A stretch of DNA of 64,000 bases from HGM04593 sp045647885 (GTDB lineage: Bacteria > Bacteroidota > Bacteroidia > Bacteroidales > Bacteroidaceae): NCBI GenBank assembly GCA_045647885.1, contig JAZRMX010000040.1, positions 1-64,000 on the forward strand. The letters run 5' to 3'. Position numbers and translations under genes: made by a program. How positions within the stretch are numbered: position 1 is the stretch's first letter; each line of letters opens with the position of its first letter. The notes under the pieces are model-generated. The model searched no databases. It worked only from the letters and a program-made list of their open reading frames with translations, and was not told where the DNA came from. Below, one piece after another: positions 1 to 8,523 of this stretch.

Positions 1-231
1 GCATTGGGCGAGACAATGACCGTGACGATGCTTATTGGCAATACCAATAATATCCCTAATTCAATCACCTCTACCGGAAACTCAATGGCATCAATCATTG
101 CCAACCAATTTGGTGAGGCCGATGGACTGCGACTCTCATCACTCATTGCAATTGGCTTGATACTATTCCTTATAACAGCAGCAATAAACATGGTGGGAAA
201 GATAATGATTAAACGTGCAAGAATATCTTAA
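1..231 (+). CDS. pstC: Phosphate ABC transporter permease PstC, C-terminal part
   Basis: Inner-membrane permease of the high-affinity phosphate transporter PstSCAB. Only the last 76 codons are present, since the reading frame is open through the left edge. The visible part holds the conserved permease loop GETMTVTML, which in this family contacts the ATPase, and one hydrophobic membrane segment (LSSLIAIGLILFLITAAINM), ending in a basic tail. The stop lies 3 bases before pstA, so pstC, pstA and pstB form one operon. The true start and the substrate-binding protein PstS lie outside the window. Confidence 0.9.
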   Translation, partial: ALGETMTVTMLIGNTNNIPNSITSTGNSMASIIANQFGEADGLRLSSLIAIGLILFLITAAINMVGKIMIKRARIS

Positions 232-234
232 TCT

Positions 235-1101
235 ATGACTACATTCAAAATAAAAAATCGCTTGGCAAAGGATAAACTGATGCTGTGGAGTGTCTGCATT
301 CTTGCAGCCCTTACAGCTATGCCGTTGCTTGCCATTCTGGGAGAAGTATTATTGCGTGGTTACGACCAACTTTCGTGGTCGTTCTTTACAGAGCCAACAC
401 CCACGGCATATAAGGCAATGAAAGCTATCGAGGCGGGTGAGCCTATCCCCGGAGGCATTGCAAATGGTATTATCGGTACGATGATTATGCTCAGTATGGC
501 AGCAATTGTTGCCGTTCCCGTAGGCATCTTGTGCGGAGCTTTCCTTGCGGAGAATAGCAAGAATAGCTTCGCACAGGTAGTTAGTTATTTGACCGACCTT
601 TTGCAAGGTACACCATCGGTGATTATAGGTATTATCACCTACATTTGGGTGGTAGTGCCAATGAAGGGCTATTCAGCTATTGCAGGTAGCGTGGCACTTT
701 GCATTATGATGCTTCCGCTTATTATCCGTTCAACCGAGGAAACTCTGAAAATTCTCCCGGCATCGCTAAAAGAGGCGGGCTTGGCATTGGGTGGCAACAA
801 GGCGCGTGTCATGCTCAAGGTGCAGTTGCCTGCGGCCTTTGGCGGTATCTTTACGGGTGTCCTGCTTGCCATCTCACGAGTTATTGGTGAGACTGCACCA
901 TTGATGTTCACGGCACTCGGTTGTTCGCTCATCCGATGGTCTGTCGACAAGCCAATATCGGCAGTACCATTGCTTATCTGGGAGTTCTTCAACGACCCCA
1001 ACCTACAGGAACTTATTTGGGGCGCATCGCTCTTCCTCTTGTTATTTGTACTCACCCTTAATTTGTTATCAAAATATCTTGCAAAGAAATGGAATCAGTA
1101 A
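235..1101 (+). CDS. pstA: Phosphate ABC transporter permease PstA
   Basis: Second membrane subunit of PstSCAB, 288 residues, the normal family length. It has six hydrophobic segments, the first at about residues 15-40. The binding-protein-dependent permease (EAA) loop is seen around EAGLALGGNKARVMLKVQLP, followed by SRVIGETAPLMF. It starts 3 bases after pstC and its end overlaps pstB by 13 bases, so translational coupling is likely. PstA and PstC together form the phosphate channel. The assignment rests on sequence motifs and on the pstC-pstA-pstB order. Confidence 0.93.
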   Translation: MTTFKIKNRLAKDKLMLWSVCILAALTAMPLLAILGEVLLRGYDQLSWSFFTEPTPTAYKAMKAIEAGEPIPGGIANGIIGTMIMLSMAAIVAVPVGILCGAFLAENSKNSFAQVVSYLTDLLQGTPSVIIGIITYIWVVVPMKGYSAIAGSVALCIMMLPLIIRSTEETLKILPASLKEAGLALGGNKARVMLKVQLPAAFGGIFTGVLLAISRVIGETAPLMFTALGCSLIRWSVDKPISAVPLLIWEFFNDPNLQELIWGASLFLLLFVLTLNLLSKYLAKKWNQ

Positions 1102-1856
1102 AACCTATATTGGAATTCAAGAAGACTTGTGTATCATATACCAAGCAAACGATGGCTGTGAAATATGTATCGGCTGCTATCGAGAGAAATACAATCACAG
1201 CTATTATGGGACCTTCGGGTTGCGGTAAATCAACCCTGTTGCGTGCCGTAAACCTTATGCATAATCTATATGACAACATTCGTGTGGACGGTGAAATCCT
1301 GCTCAATGGCAATAACATCCTATCGATGGAGCCTATCGATGTGCGTCGCCGTGTGGGTATGGTTTTCCAGCGTCCCGCACCATTTCCTACGATGAGTATC
1401 TATGATAATGTACTTTCGGGCTTTGCCCTTAACGGCATCAAACTTTCAAAGGCCGAGAAGGATGCCACCGTAGAGCGTTGTTTGCGTAGCGTGGCACTTT
1501 GGGACGAGGTTAAGGATGTGCTCAACAAGAAGGGAACGTTCCTTTCGGGTGGCCAGCAGCAGCGTTTGTGCATCGCCCGTGCCTTGGCTATGAAGCCCTA
1601 TGTATTGTTGATGGATGAGCCTACATCGGCTCTCGACCCTATCGCAACAAAGCACATTGAGGAGTTGTTATTGGAGTTGCAAAAGGAGGTGACAATCCTT
1701 ATCGTTACCCACAATATGGGACAGGCAAGGCGTATATCCTCAAAGTCGATGTTTATGTACCTTGGTGAACTTGTCGAGTTTGGCGACACTGAAACGATGT
1801 TCTCAAACCCTGCCGATGAACGCACCAAAGCATATTTGACAGGTAAGATGGGATAA
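1089..1856 (+). CDS. pstB: Phosphate ABC transporter ATP-binding protein PstB
   Basis: ATPase that drives phosphate import through PstC and PstA. It has 255 residues, with Walker A GPSGCGKST at 41-49, a Q-loop (MVFQRPAPFP) near 91-100, ABC signature LSGGQQQR at 152-159, Walker B YVLLMDEP at about 171-178 and the switch His in VTHNMGQA. The FQRPxPFPxSI-like Q-loop region is typical of PstB rather than of other ABC ATPases. The start codon lies inside the end of pstA. It is the last gene of the operon here: a long palindromic terminator follows, so phoU is not in the same transcript within this window. Confidence 0.95.
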   Translation: MESVKPILEFKKTCVSYTKQTMAVKYVSAAIERNTITAIMGPSGCGKSTLLRAVNLMHNLYDNIRVDGEILLNGNNILSMEPIDVRRRVGMVFQRPAPFPTMSIYDNVLSGFALNGIKLSKAEKDATVERCLRSVALWDEVKDVLNKKGTFLSGGQQQRLCIARALAMKPYVLLMDEPTSALDPIATKHIEELLLELQKEVTILIVTHNMGQARRISSKSMFMYLGELVEFGDTETMFSNPADERTKAYLTGKMG

Positions 1857-1880
1857 TGATACTCTGTACTATTATAAAAA

Positions 1881-1923
1881 TATTAGACAACGGCGTGCAA
1901 TTATTGCACGCCGTTGTCTAATA
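1881..1923. terminator. Bidirectional terminator between pstB and the zinc-ribbon gene
   Basis: Perfect inverted repeat with two 20-base arms and a 3-base centre. It contains GGCGTGCAA and TTGCACGCC and lies between two convergent genes. It can fold as a strong hairpin in either transcript; the outer A/T bases give a short U-rich end on both strands. Confidence 0.85.
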
Positions 1924-1944
1924 TAAGTTATCTTTAGCCTATAA

Positions 1945-2760
1945 TTACTCGGCTTTTGCACGACGAATACCGCGTTTTTTGGGTGCGGGAGCCTCGGTGG
2001 GCTGTGCCTGCTGAATGCCTGCAAGCTCGGGGTCAATCATAATACGGCCGCAGTTCTCGCAAACGATGATTTTCTTGCGCATACGGATATCGAGCTGACG
2101 CTGTGAAGGGATTTTGCTGAAGCAACCGGCACAAGCATCGCGCTCAACGTAAACGATACCCAAACCGTTGCGTGTGCTCTTGCGGATACGTTTGAAAGAA
2201 GCGAGCAAACGGGGCTCTATGTTAAGTTCAAGGTCGCGAGCCTGCTCACGCAATTTCTCCTCCTCGGCCTTTGTCTCGGTAACAATCTCTTCGAGCTCGT
2301 TACGTTTCATATCGAGGTCCTTTTTGCGCTCATCGAGAATATTCTGTGCTCTCTCAAGCTCCTCAGTTTTGTTCTTCTCCTGGTTGCGTGCCTCGTTTAT
2401 CTTTTTCTCGTCGTGCTCAATAACAAGGTTGTTATACTCAATCTCCTTGTTCAAGAGGTCGAACTCGCGGTTGTTACGCACGTTGTTCTGGTCCTCTGTA
2501 TATTTTGCGATGTTCTTCTTTGCCTTCTCCATCTCCTCGCGGAAAGCAACGATGTTCTCGCGCACGCCCTTAATCTCGGCGTTGATATTCTCGATACGTG
2601 TACCAAGACCTACGATTTCGTCCTCAAGGTCTTTTACCTCGAGAGGCAACTCGCCACGAAGAATCTTAATTTTGTCAATCTCCGACAAAATTGTCTGCAA
2701 CTCATAAAGGGTCTTCAATTTCTCTTCCACAGTGTACTCTGAAGGATCTTTCTTTGCCAT
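1945..2760 (-). CDS. Coiled-coil C4 zinc-ribbon protein (COG1579/DUF164-like)
   Basis: 271-residue cytoplasmic protein with no signal peptide. Residues about 10-190 are a long charged heptad-type coiled coil rich in Glu, Lys and Arg. A C-terminal zinc ribbon uses two CxxC pairs (C210/C213 and C234/C237), followed by a basic tail (KKRGIRRAKAE). This matches the C4-type zinc-ribbon family found in many bacteria, whose function is still unclear; nucleic-acid binding has been suggested. It is the second gene of an operon with the Nif3 protein, 28 bases upstream, a pairing common in Bacteroidota. Confidence 0.85.
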   Translation of the reverse strand: MAKKDPSEYTVEEKLKTLYELQTILSEIDKIKILRGELPLEVKDLEDEIVGLGTRIENINAEIKGVRENIVAFREEMEKAKKNIAKYTEDQNNVRNNREFDLLNKEIEYNNLVIEHDEKKINEARNQEKNKTEELERAQNILDERKKDLDMKRNELEEIVTETKAEEEKLREQARDLELNIEPRLLASFKRIRKSTRNGLGIVYVERDACAGCFSKIPSQRQLDIRMRKKIIVCENCGRIMIDPELAGIQQAQPTEAPAPKKRGIRRAKAE

Positions 2761-2788
2761 TTTCTTTTTATTTTAAATAGGTTATTAA

Positions 2789-3886
2789 TTACATATATTG
2801 AACGGGGTTGGTATTCACCTCCGTTGTCTTTACTTTAATATTGGGGTGCGCAGCCGAAATTATCTCTTTGAATATCTCCATTGTGAACTGCTCACTCTCG
2901 TAGTGCCCGATATATGCCACAAGCATCTTGCCATTGTATGAAAAGAGGTCGTGATAACGCGCTTCACCGGTGAGATAGAGGTCGGCGCCCGCAGCAAGTG
3001 CTGCACCGGCAAACGAAGCTCCGGCACCACCACAAAGGGCAACCTTTTTTACTTTTTTACCCATCAGCGATGTGTGGCGCACACAGCCGGCAGCAAAAGT
3101 ATCTTTTATCTTCAACAAGAAGTCGCGTTCATCCGTTGCTTCGGGCAACTCACCCACTACACCAGAGCCTACAGTCTCCCAACTGTTCTGCAAAGGATAG
3201 ATATCGTATGCTGGTTCTTCGTAAGGATGCGCGGCAAGCAATGCTTTTATAACGCGGTTCTTTATATATGCCGGCAATATTGTATCTATACGCACCTCAT
3301 TCTCCTTATGCAGCGCACCCACAGTGCCACAGAAGGGTTGTGCCCCCTCCCCTGCCTTGAAGGTTCCAAAGCCTTCGACATTATAGCTGCACGAGTCGTA
3401 GTTTCCTATATGCCCGCACCCTGCAGCAAACAATGCTTCGCGCACCGCGTCGGCCGATGCCACGGGAACGTACACCGACAACTTCAGCAAGGCATTCTCT
3501 TTGGGAACAAGTATCTTCAGATTCTGCAAGCCTAGTTTTTCGGCAATGCGATAATTCACACCACCGGGAGCATTATCAATATTGGTGTGCGCCGAATAGA
3601 TTGCCACGCCATTGCTCAAGGCTTTCATAACACAACGCTCCACGTATGTTGCGCCGGTGATTCTTTTTAGAGGAGAAAAAATAAGGGGATGATGCGACAC
3701 AATGAGATTGCACCCCGATGCTACGGCTTCGTCAACCACTTTTTCCGTCACATCAAGACACAATAAAACCCCTGTAACTTCCGCATCTGTTAACCCAACC
3801 TGCAAACCGGCATTATCAAAACCGTCCTGCAGAGGCAGAGGCGCGAACATTTCAAGGGTATCTACTATCTCTTTAATTTTTACCAA
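2789..3886 (-). CDS. Nif3-like dinuclear metal centre protein
   Basis: Member of the NIF3/YqfO family, which forms hexameric toroids with a two-metal site. At 365 residues it is the long form, with the extra middle domain (about residues 130-230) inserted between the two halves of the Nif3 fold. Metal-ligand motifs are visible: SHHPLIF at 64-70 and GHYESEQF near the C-terminus. Databases often label this family GTP cyclohydrolase I type 2, but the in vivo role is not settled. It is the first gene of a two-gene minus-strand operon, behind a consensus promoter. Confidence 0.9.
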   Translation of the reverse strand: MVKIKEIVDTLEMFAPLPLQDGFDNAGLQVGLTDAEVTGVLLCLDVTEKVVDEAVASGCNLIVSHHPLIFSPLKRITGATYVERCVMKALSNGVAIYSAHTNIDNAPGGVNYRIAEKLGLQNLKILVPKENALLKLSVYVPVASADAVREALFAAGCGHIGNYDSCSYNVEGFGTFKAGEGAQPFCGTVGALHKENEVRIDTILPAYIKNRVIKALLAAHPYEEPAYDIYPLQNSWETVGSGVVGELPEATDERDFLLKIKDTFAAGCVRHTSLMGKKVKKVALCGGAGASFAGAALAAGADLYLTGEARYHDLFSYNGKMLVAYIGHYESEQFTMEIFKEIISAAHPNIKVKTTEVNTNPVQYM

Positions 3887-3928
3887 AATCTTAAGAAGAT
3901 GTTATGCGATACTTTCGCTTTCTTTCTG

Positions 3929-3959
3929 CAAAGTTAATACATTTTTCCCACTTTGCAAA
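3929..3959 (-). promoter_or_regulatory. Promoter of the Nif3/zinc-ribbon operon
   Basis: On the minus strand the sequence reads TTTG-N19-TAACTTTG, an exact match to the Bacteroidota -33/-7 consensus TTTG-N19-TAnnTTTG. The -7 box is at 3929-3936 and the -33 box at 3956-3959. Transcription would start about 35-40 bases upstream of the Nif3 start codon. Confidence 0.8.
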
Positions 3960-4022
3960 CAGCCGTGGGGCAAACGTTTCTTTTTAATTGCTTTTTTTCT
4001 TTTGCAACGCAATAAATTATAC

Positions 4023-4799
4023 TCATAAAAGCTCTATACTTCTCTTCCGGGCATCATATTTAAGTCCCTCGCCCTCCAGAAAAAACTGCAAAGCACCACT
4101 CTGCGATAGTTCGTCAACCGAACCGCAGTGCAGCCTACCATCGTCGAGCAGCCACAATTTATCGCACATACGCAACACAAGTTCTACATCGTGCGAAGAG
4201 ACAATTACAGCCTTCTGCATCTCCACCGACAATTTCTTGAGAAGACGGAAAAGTGCCACCTTACTGGGGAAATCGAGAAAAGCTGTCGGCTCGTCGAGCA
4301 TTATCACAGGAGTCTCCTGTGCAAGTGCCTTTGCTATCATACATTTCTGGCGTTCACCATCGCTCAGTGTCGCAACCTTTCTACCAGACAAATGCTCTAT
4401 ACCGATAGAAGAGATTGCCTTCTCCACAGCCTCCTTATCAGCCGCGCGTAGATTGCCTATAAAATCAGTATGAGGTGTACGCCCCAATGCAACAAGCTCG
4501 CGCACTGTGAGATTAAGTGCCACAGCCGTATCGGTAAGTACCACCGACACCAAGCGCGACAAGCGCCTGGGCGTGCCACCACCCTCCACTCCAGCATAAC
4601 GGAGAGTGCCCGACAACGGCGGCTGATAACCGGCAAGGGTGCGCAAAAACGTGGATTTCCCTGCGCCATTCCGCCCAATAAGAGCCACAACCTCGCCACA
4701 GGAAAGAGAGGTTGTTATGGGGCCGGCAACAGATACGGCGGCACCTTTGCCGCCGTATCCTATCGCCAGATTTTCTATTTCAATTGCCTGAAATGTCAT
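4023..4799 (-). CDS. FecE-like iron/cobalamin ABC transporter ATPase, orphan
   Basis: ATPase of about 258 residues resembling FecE/FhuC/BtuD proteins. Walker A GRNGAGKST is at 42-50, the signature is TLSDGERQK, Walker B is PVIMLDEPTAF and the switch region is VSSHD. The stretch VALNLTVRELVALGRTPHTD, with its GR-PHT element, is typical of the iron-siderophore/cobalamin ATPases. The start at 4799 is chosen because the longer frame would overlap the upstream peptidase gene; here the two genes are 4 bases apart. No permease or binding protein is nearby, so substrate and partners are unknown. Confidence 0.85.
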   Translation of the reverse strand: MTFQAIEIENLAIGYGGKGAAVSVAGPITTSLSCGEVVALIGRNGAGKSTFLRTLAGYQPPLSGTLRYAGVEGGGTPRRLSRLVSVVLTDTAVALNLTVRELVALGRTPHTDFIGNLRAADKEAVEKAISSIGIEHLSGRKVATLSDGERQKCMIAKALAQETPVIMLDEPTAFLDFPSKVALFRLLKKLSVEMQKAVIVSSHDVELVLRMCDKLWLLDDGRLHCGSVDELSQSGALQFFLEGEGLKYDARKRSIELL

Positions 4800-4803
4800 A
4801 TAT

Positions 4804-6105
4804 TTATCTAAAATCCATCCACTCGTCAAGCAGCTTGAGAACCTCTTTGCGCTTATCCTCGGGAAGGTTTGCTATACGTGCAGAGTGACTGCCGTCGGGC
4901 ACTATAAATATTTTTGTATTTTTCTTGCCACGCTCGCTCAACCAGGTAACACCGCTTGCAGTCCAAGGATCCCACTCGCCATAGATAAAGATAGCTTTTG
5001 GGTCGTTCTCGGTATAGAAGTCTGTAACCTTGCGATGGTTGGTATCATCGAACTCCACTTCGGCAAACTCGACAGGGAGCATAACCTTCTTCAAATAGCC
5101 CTCAACCGCCGCAGGGTTCAGATACTTCACAAAGGGGTCGGTATTATAGCCGTAATAACCAAAATCCTTAACAGCCTGCACGAAGAAAGAGCCTATCTTT
5201 GTGGTTGCCGAAAAATAGTCGGGGCTGCACATTCTCACAAAATAGTCAAAAACAACAGAATTGTCGGCATCGGCTGTGGGTATATCATCAATGGGAGCGC
5301 CCCACTGCCAGAAAGAGAACTGGTACTCAAGGACACACAAATCGTAGATTTCACTCAAGGGCGCACGGAAAGAGTAACCCTTCTCGGCACAATAAGCCTC
5401 GAGCAGAGGCAACATCTGCTCTTTACGTTCAAAAAGAAGATACTGATAATTTCTCACAGCATCGCGCTTCTCTTTTGTTGAAACACGCTCTAGGAACGAC
5501 TCGTGACGGCCATCCTCTACGGAGTAGCTCAACGGGCCTACATAAGGCACGCTCACGTCAATATCCTCAGGGTAATAAGCGCGCAAGAACATCGATGTTG
5601 AGCCACCCTTGCTGATACCGGTGGTAGCCCATTTCTTTGTATAGAATTTCTTGAACGCAGTAATAATATTATGATAATCGACCATAGAATTGGCTATAGT
5701 CAAATAGTCCCAATTACAAGGCTGCGGTGTTGAGCCCGAGAAATAACGGTACTCCACAAATATCATATTGGCATCGAGCAATCTTGTAAGTTCCTCCATA
5801 TAATTGGGGTTGCCAAAAGCATAGTCACCGCCATAACCCTCTGTTATCATAACCACAGGGCGGTCGTAACCACGGTGACCAAGCATCACACGCTGCTCAA
5901 AATAACCTTTAGATTCATCACCGGGCACAAGCAGCTGGCGGAATTTCATAAGATAATAAGTACGAGTGGTATCGTTTTTCTCCACTTTATCAAAAACGGT
6001 AACCGCATCAATTTTTTTCAGCATTGCCTCCACTTCGGCATTCTGCGCATTCACAGCCAAAGCTGCAACGAAAAGCGAGACAAGCAACAAGATTCTTTTA
6101 CACAT
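4804..6105 (-). CDS. Secreted serine peptidase, S37 (PS-10) family
   Basis: Exported peptidase of 433 residues. A Sec signal peptide is visible (MCKRILLLVSLFVAALAVNA, then Gln). The nucleophile elbow GISKGG places Ser165, with Asp379 (GEWDPW) and His407 (DGSHSAR) as the likely triad of an alpha/beta-hydrolase fold. This pattern fits the S37 family, whose studied members remove tripeptides from peptide N-termini; family S28 is a less likely alternative. The POT peptide transporter is the next gene upstream on the same strand, with a terminator between them, so the pair may feed peptides into the cell. Confidence 0.75.
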   Translation of the reverse strand: MCKRILLLVSLFVAALAVNAQNAEVEAMLKKIDAVTVFDKVEKNDTTRTYYLMKFRQLLVPGDESKGYFEQRVMLGHRGYDRPVVMITEGYGGDYAFGNPNYMEELTRLLDANMIFVEYRYFSGSTPQPCNWDYLTIANSMVDYHNIITAFKKFYTKKWATTGISKGGSTSMFLRAYYPEDIDVSVPYVGPLSYSVEDGRHESFLERVSTKEKRDAVRNYQYLLFERKEQMLPLLEAYCAEKGYSFRAPLSEIYDLCVLEYQFSFWQWGAPIDDIPTADADNSVVFDYFVRMCSPDYFSATTKIGSFFVQAVKDFGYYGYNTDPFVKYLNPAAVEGYLKKVMLPVEFAEVEFDDTNHRKVTDFYTENDPKAIFIYGEWDPWTASGVTWLSERGKKNTKIFIVPDGSHSARIANLPEDKRKEVLKLLDEWMDFR

Positions 6106-6216
6106 AAATATAGGGTTTTCAGTTAATAATCACTCCGAAGAGGGGCACAAAACCACCCTCCTCTTAAACTTTACAAAAATACATAAAATTTACATACAAA
6201 CCCTATAAAAAATGGA

Positions 6217-6251
6217 CAAAAAAAAGCGGAGCAGCCTTAAAGCCGCTCCGC
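6217..6251 (-). terminator. Intrinsic terminator of the POT transporter gene
   Basis: GCGGAGC and GCTCCGC arms at 6226-6251 form a hairpin. On the minus strand it is followed by a run of about eight T (6217-6225 on the plus strand is A-rich). It lies 28 bases past the transporter stop and before the peptidase gene. Confidence 0.85.
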
Positions 6252-6278
6252 ATAATATAAAATCCTCCAAAAAAGGAT

Positions 6279-7799
6279 TTATTTTGAAACCTTCTCAAGA
6301 CGTTTGAGGATAACAAAGATAAATGCCGCAGCAAGCAAGCAGATACCAATGAGAACACCCCAAACAACTGTCAACGAAGCACCCCACATAAGAGCGGGAA
6401 TAGCAACGAGGAAGTTACCTACAGCAGTAGCCACAAACCAGCCACCCATCATCATACCTGCATATTTGGGAGGAGCCACCTTGGTAACGAAAGAGATACC
6501 GATGGGAGAAAGGAGCAACTCGGCAAATGTAAGTATGAGATATGTAGAAATCAACCAGTTGGGCGATACGTTAGCCATGTGTAAAGGCTGGCCGGCTGCA
6601 TCGAGCTCGGGAGCGGGAAGACCGATAGAACCTACTGTAAGCAACAGATAAGCAACACCTGCAACCAACATACCCAAACCTATCTTCATAGGAGCTGAAG
6701 GCTCTTTACCCTTCTTTGCAAGCGCGCTGAAGATTGCAATTGAAACAGGAGTAAGAGCAACCACGAAGCAAGCATTGAACTGCTGAAAGATGGGAGCATT
6801 CACCTCAGTAGTAGCGGGAAGACCGTAATATTTATAAACAAGACCACCAATAGCGGCAGCAGTAATGGCACAGGCAATAGCCTTACCCTTTGCAGTAGCG
6901 CTCTGGAATATACCGAACAAACCATATACAATGAAGATTGCAAACACAAGGTTCACAACATCGAATGCCATACTCTCGATACCTGTAGAGCTTGTAGCGG
7001 TGTAGTCACGAGCGAAGAATGTGAGGGTTGAACCATTCTGGTGGAAAGCCATCCAGAAGAAGATAACCACTGCATATACAAGGCACAAGCAAACGATGCG
7101 CTCTTTAGTCTCGGCAGGAGTAAGCTCCTTCACAGCTGTTTCACCAGTGGCAGCAGCAGTCTTCTTGCTTCTGTCGGTGTGGCTGAAAGTACTGCGGAAA
7201 GCATAGTAAATAGCAATAGAAACAATAAGCGACAAGCACGCTACACCAAATGCAAAGTGATAAGAATCGGCCTCGCTCACACCCAAAGAAGTCTGCGCCC
7301 ATTTCATAATCTCAATGGCAGCAGTGGGAGCAAACATCGCACCGATGTTGATAGCCATATAGAACACACTAAAACCTGAATCGCGTTTGCTTGCATACTT
7401 GGGATCGTCGTAAAGGTTACCCACCATAACCTGCAGGTTACCCTTGAAAAGACCGGTACCCAAAGAGATGAGCACCAACGCCATACCCATAGCAGTAACA
7501 GCAACGCTGTTTGCACCAAGAGGCAAAGCAAGAACTACATAACCAAGGAACATAATGGTGATACCAATGGTTACCATCTTGCCATAACCGAACTTGTCGG
7601 CAGCCATACCACCGAACAAAGGCATAAAATAAACAAAGCCCAGGAAGGCCGAATAAATAGAACCCGCAACAGCACTGTCGAAACCGAAGTTTGCCTGCAG
7701 GAACATCACAAACACAGCCAACATGGTGTAGTAGCCGAAACGCTCACCGGTGTTGGCCAAAGCCAAGGCATATAAGCCTTTAGGTTGTCCTTCGAACAT
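6279..7799 (-). CDS. POT/PTR family proton-dependent peptide transporter
   Basis: Major-facilitator peptide importer of 506 residues with about 12-14 hydrophobic segments. The N-terminal motif NTGERFGYYTM is the POT-family signature equivalent to ERFxYYG, whose E and R take part in proton coupling. The family imports di- and tripeptides with protons across the inner membrane. Most of the predicted loops are short; a longer loop around residues 207-235 (SHTDRSKKTAAATGE) separates the two halves. Its neighbour is the secreted S37 peptidase, which would generate suitable peptides. Confidence 0.9.
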   Translation of the reverse strand: MFEGQPKGLYALALANTGERFGYYTMLAVFVMFLQANFGFDSAVAGSIYSAFLGFVYFMPLFGGMAADKFGYGKMVTIGITIMFLGYVVLALPLGANSVAVTAMGMALVLISLGTGLFKGNLQVMVGNLYDDPKYASKRDSGFSVFYMAINIGAMFAPTAAIEIMKWAQTSLGVSEADSYHFAFGVACLSLIVSIAIYYAFRSTFSHTDRSKKTAAATGETAVKELTPAETKERIVCLCLVYAVVIFFWMAFHQNGSTLTFFARDYTATSSTGIESMAFDVVNLVFAIFIVYGLFGIFQSATAKGKAIACAITAAAIGGLVYKYYGLPATTEVNAPIFQQFNACFVVALTPVSIAIFSALAKKGKEPSAPMKIGLGMLVAGVAYLLLTVGSIGLPAPELDAAGQPLHMANVSPNWLISTYLILTFAELLLSPIGISFVTKVAPPKYAGMMMGGWFVATAVGNFLVAIPALMWGASLTVVWGVLIGICLLAAAFIFVILKRLEKVSK

Positions 7800-8099
7800 A
7801 AAAAAATAAAATTAAAAGTTAATAAAATCGCAAATAACACATTGCGCAAAAGAGCTATACCCTCATAAGCGCAAATAAAAAAATGTTCACATAAACCCTC
7901 GTGTGGGCTTACATTCCGCAAATATAATAAAAATATTTAGAATATTAAAAATACCCAGTGAACAAAAGAAGGGCTTTAACAATTTATATACGGAACAAAA
8001 GAAGCAACAACAGCAAGACAAGACACAAAGAACAGCATTGCCATTAAAAACAAGCAACACCATTCGCAAGCATTATAAAAAACCCAAATAAAATTGATT
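7800..8099. other. Divergent intergenic region, POT transporter and thioredoxin-fold gene
   Basis: 300 bases without a gene. On the minus strand TATATTTG (plus-strand 7919-7926) matches the -7 consensus and has a weak T-rich -33 region, a plausible transporter promoter with a leader of about 110 bases. On the plus-strand side the motif GAACAAAAGAAG occurs twice (about 7961 and 7995). No further structure was seen. Confidence 0.45.
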
Positions 8100-8366
8100 A
8101 TGAAGAAATTGGAAATATTCTACCAAAAGAATTGCCCACACTGCATAAAGGCGTTCAAATTCATTGACGAACTAAAGGAGGAAAACGACCTTTACCGTCT
8201 TATAGAACCACGCCTGACAGAGGAAACTTTAGAGGTTGACTACGCCGCGCAATTCGACTATTTTCTGGTGCCCACATTCTACATTGACGAGAAAAAAGTA
8301 CACGAAGGCGTAGTGAGCAAAGAGCAGGTACGCGAGATTCTGAACGCCACCCTCGAGAGCGACTGA
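8100..8366 (+). CDS. Small thioredoxin/glutaredoxin-fold protein with CPHC motif
   Basis: 88-residue cytoplasmic protein beginning with a beta strand and a redox motif: KKLEIFYQKNCPHC puts the cysteines at 12 and 15. A cis-proline region follows (YFLVPTFYI). It resembles the minimal thioredoxin-like proteins (thioredoxin_9/glutaredoxin type), which reduce disulfides, but the partner is unknown. The CPHC sequence is the one seen in DsbA, yet no signal peptide is present, so a cytoplasmic role is more likely. The ATG at 8100 is preferred over the in-frame TTG at 8094. It stands alone between divergent genes. Confidence 0.75.
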   Translation: MKKLEIFYQKNCPHCIKAFKFIDELKEENDLYRLIEPRLTEETLEVDYAAQFDYFLVPTFYIDEKKVHEGVVSKEQVREILNATLESD

Positions 8367-8428
8367 AAGCACACGCAAAGCCACATCCGCAATTACAAAA
8401 TAAAAAATGTTAAAAAATATAACGTATG

Positions 8429-8468
8429 CCGAGCGAAAAGTACAGATAAATTTTGCCTATTCGCTCGG
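8429..8468 (+). promoter_or_regulatory. Inverted repeat over the purM promoter
   Basis: CCGAGCGAA (8429-8437) and TTCGCTCGG (8460-8468) form a perfect 9-base inverted repeat 22 bases apart. It spans the -33 box and reaches into the spacer of the predicted purM promoter. It could be an operator, or a terminator of the thioredoxin-fold gene. Confidence 0.5.
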
Positions 8469-8483
8469 TTTATATTATCTTCG
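8452..8483 (+). promoter_or_regulatory. Promoter of purM-prfA-pyrF
   Basis: TTTG at 8452-8455, a 20-base spacer and TATCTTCG at 8476-8483, one base off TAnnTTTG. It lies about 40 bases upstream of the purM start. Confidence 0.7.
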
Positions 8484-8523
8484 CAAGTAAAATAGATAAT
8501 TAATATAAATAATATACAATTTT

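Noticed and set aside
2168..2707. Plus-strand Ser/Arg-rich frame opposite the zinc-ribbon gene
   Set aside because: It is the mirror of the coiled-coil coding sequence (Glu/Lys codons read backwards) and has no family features.
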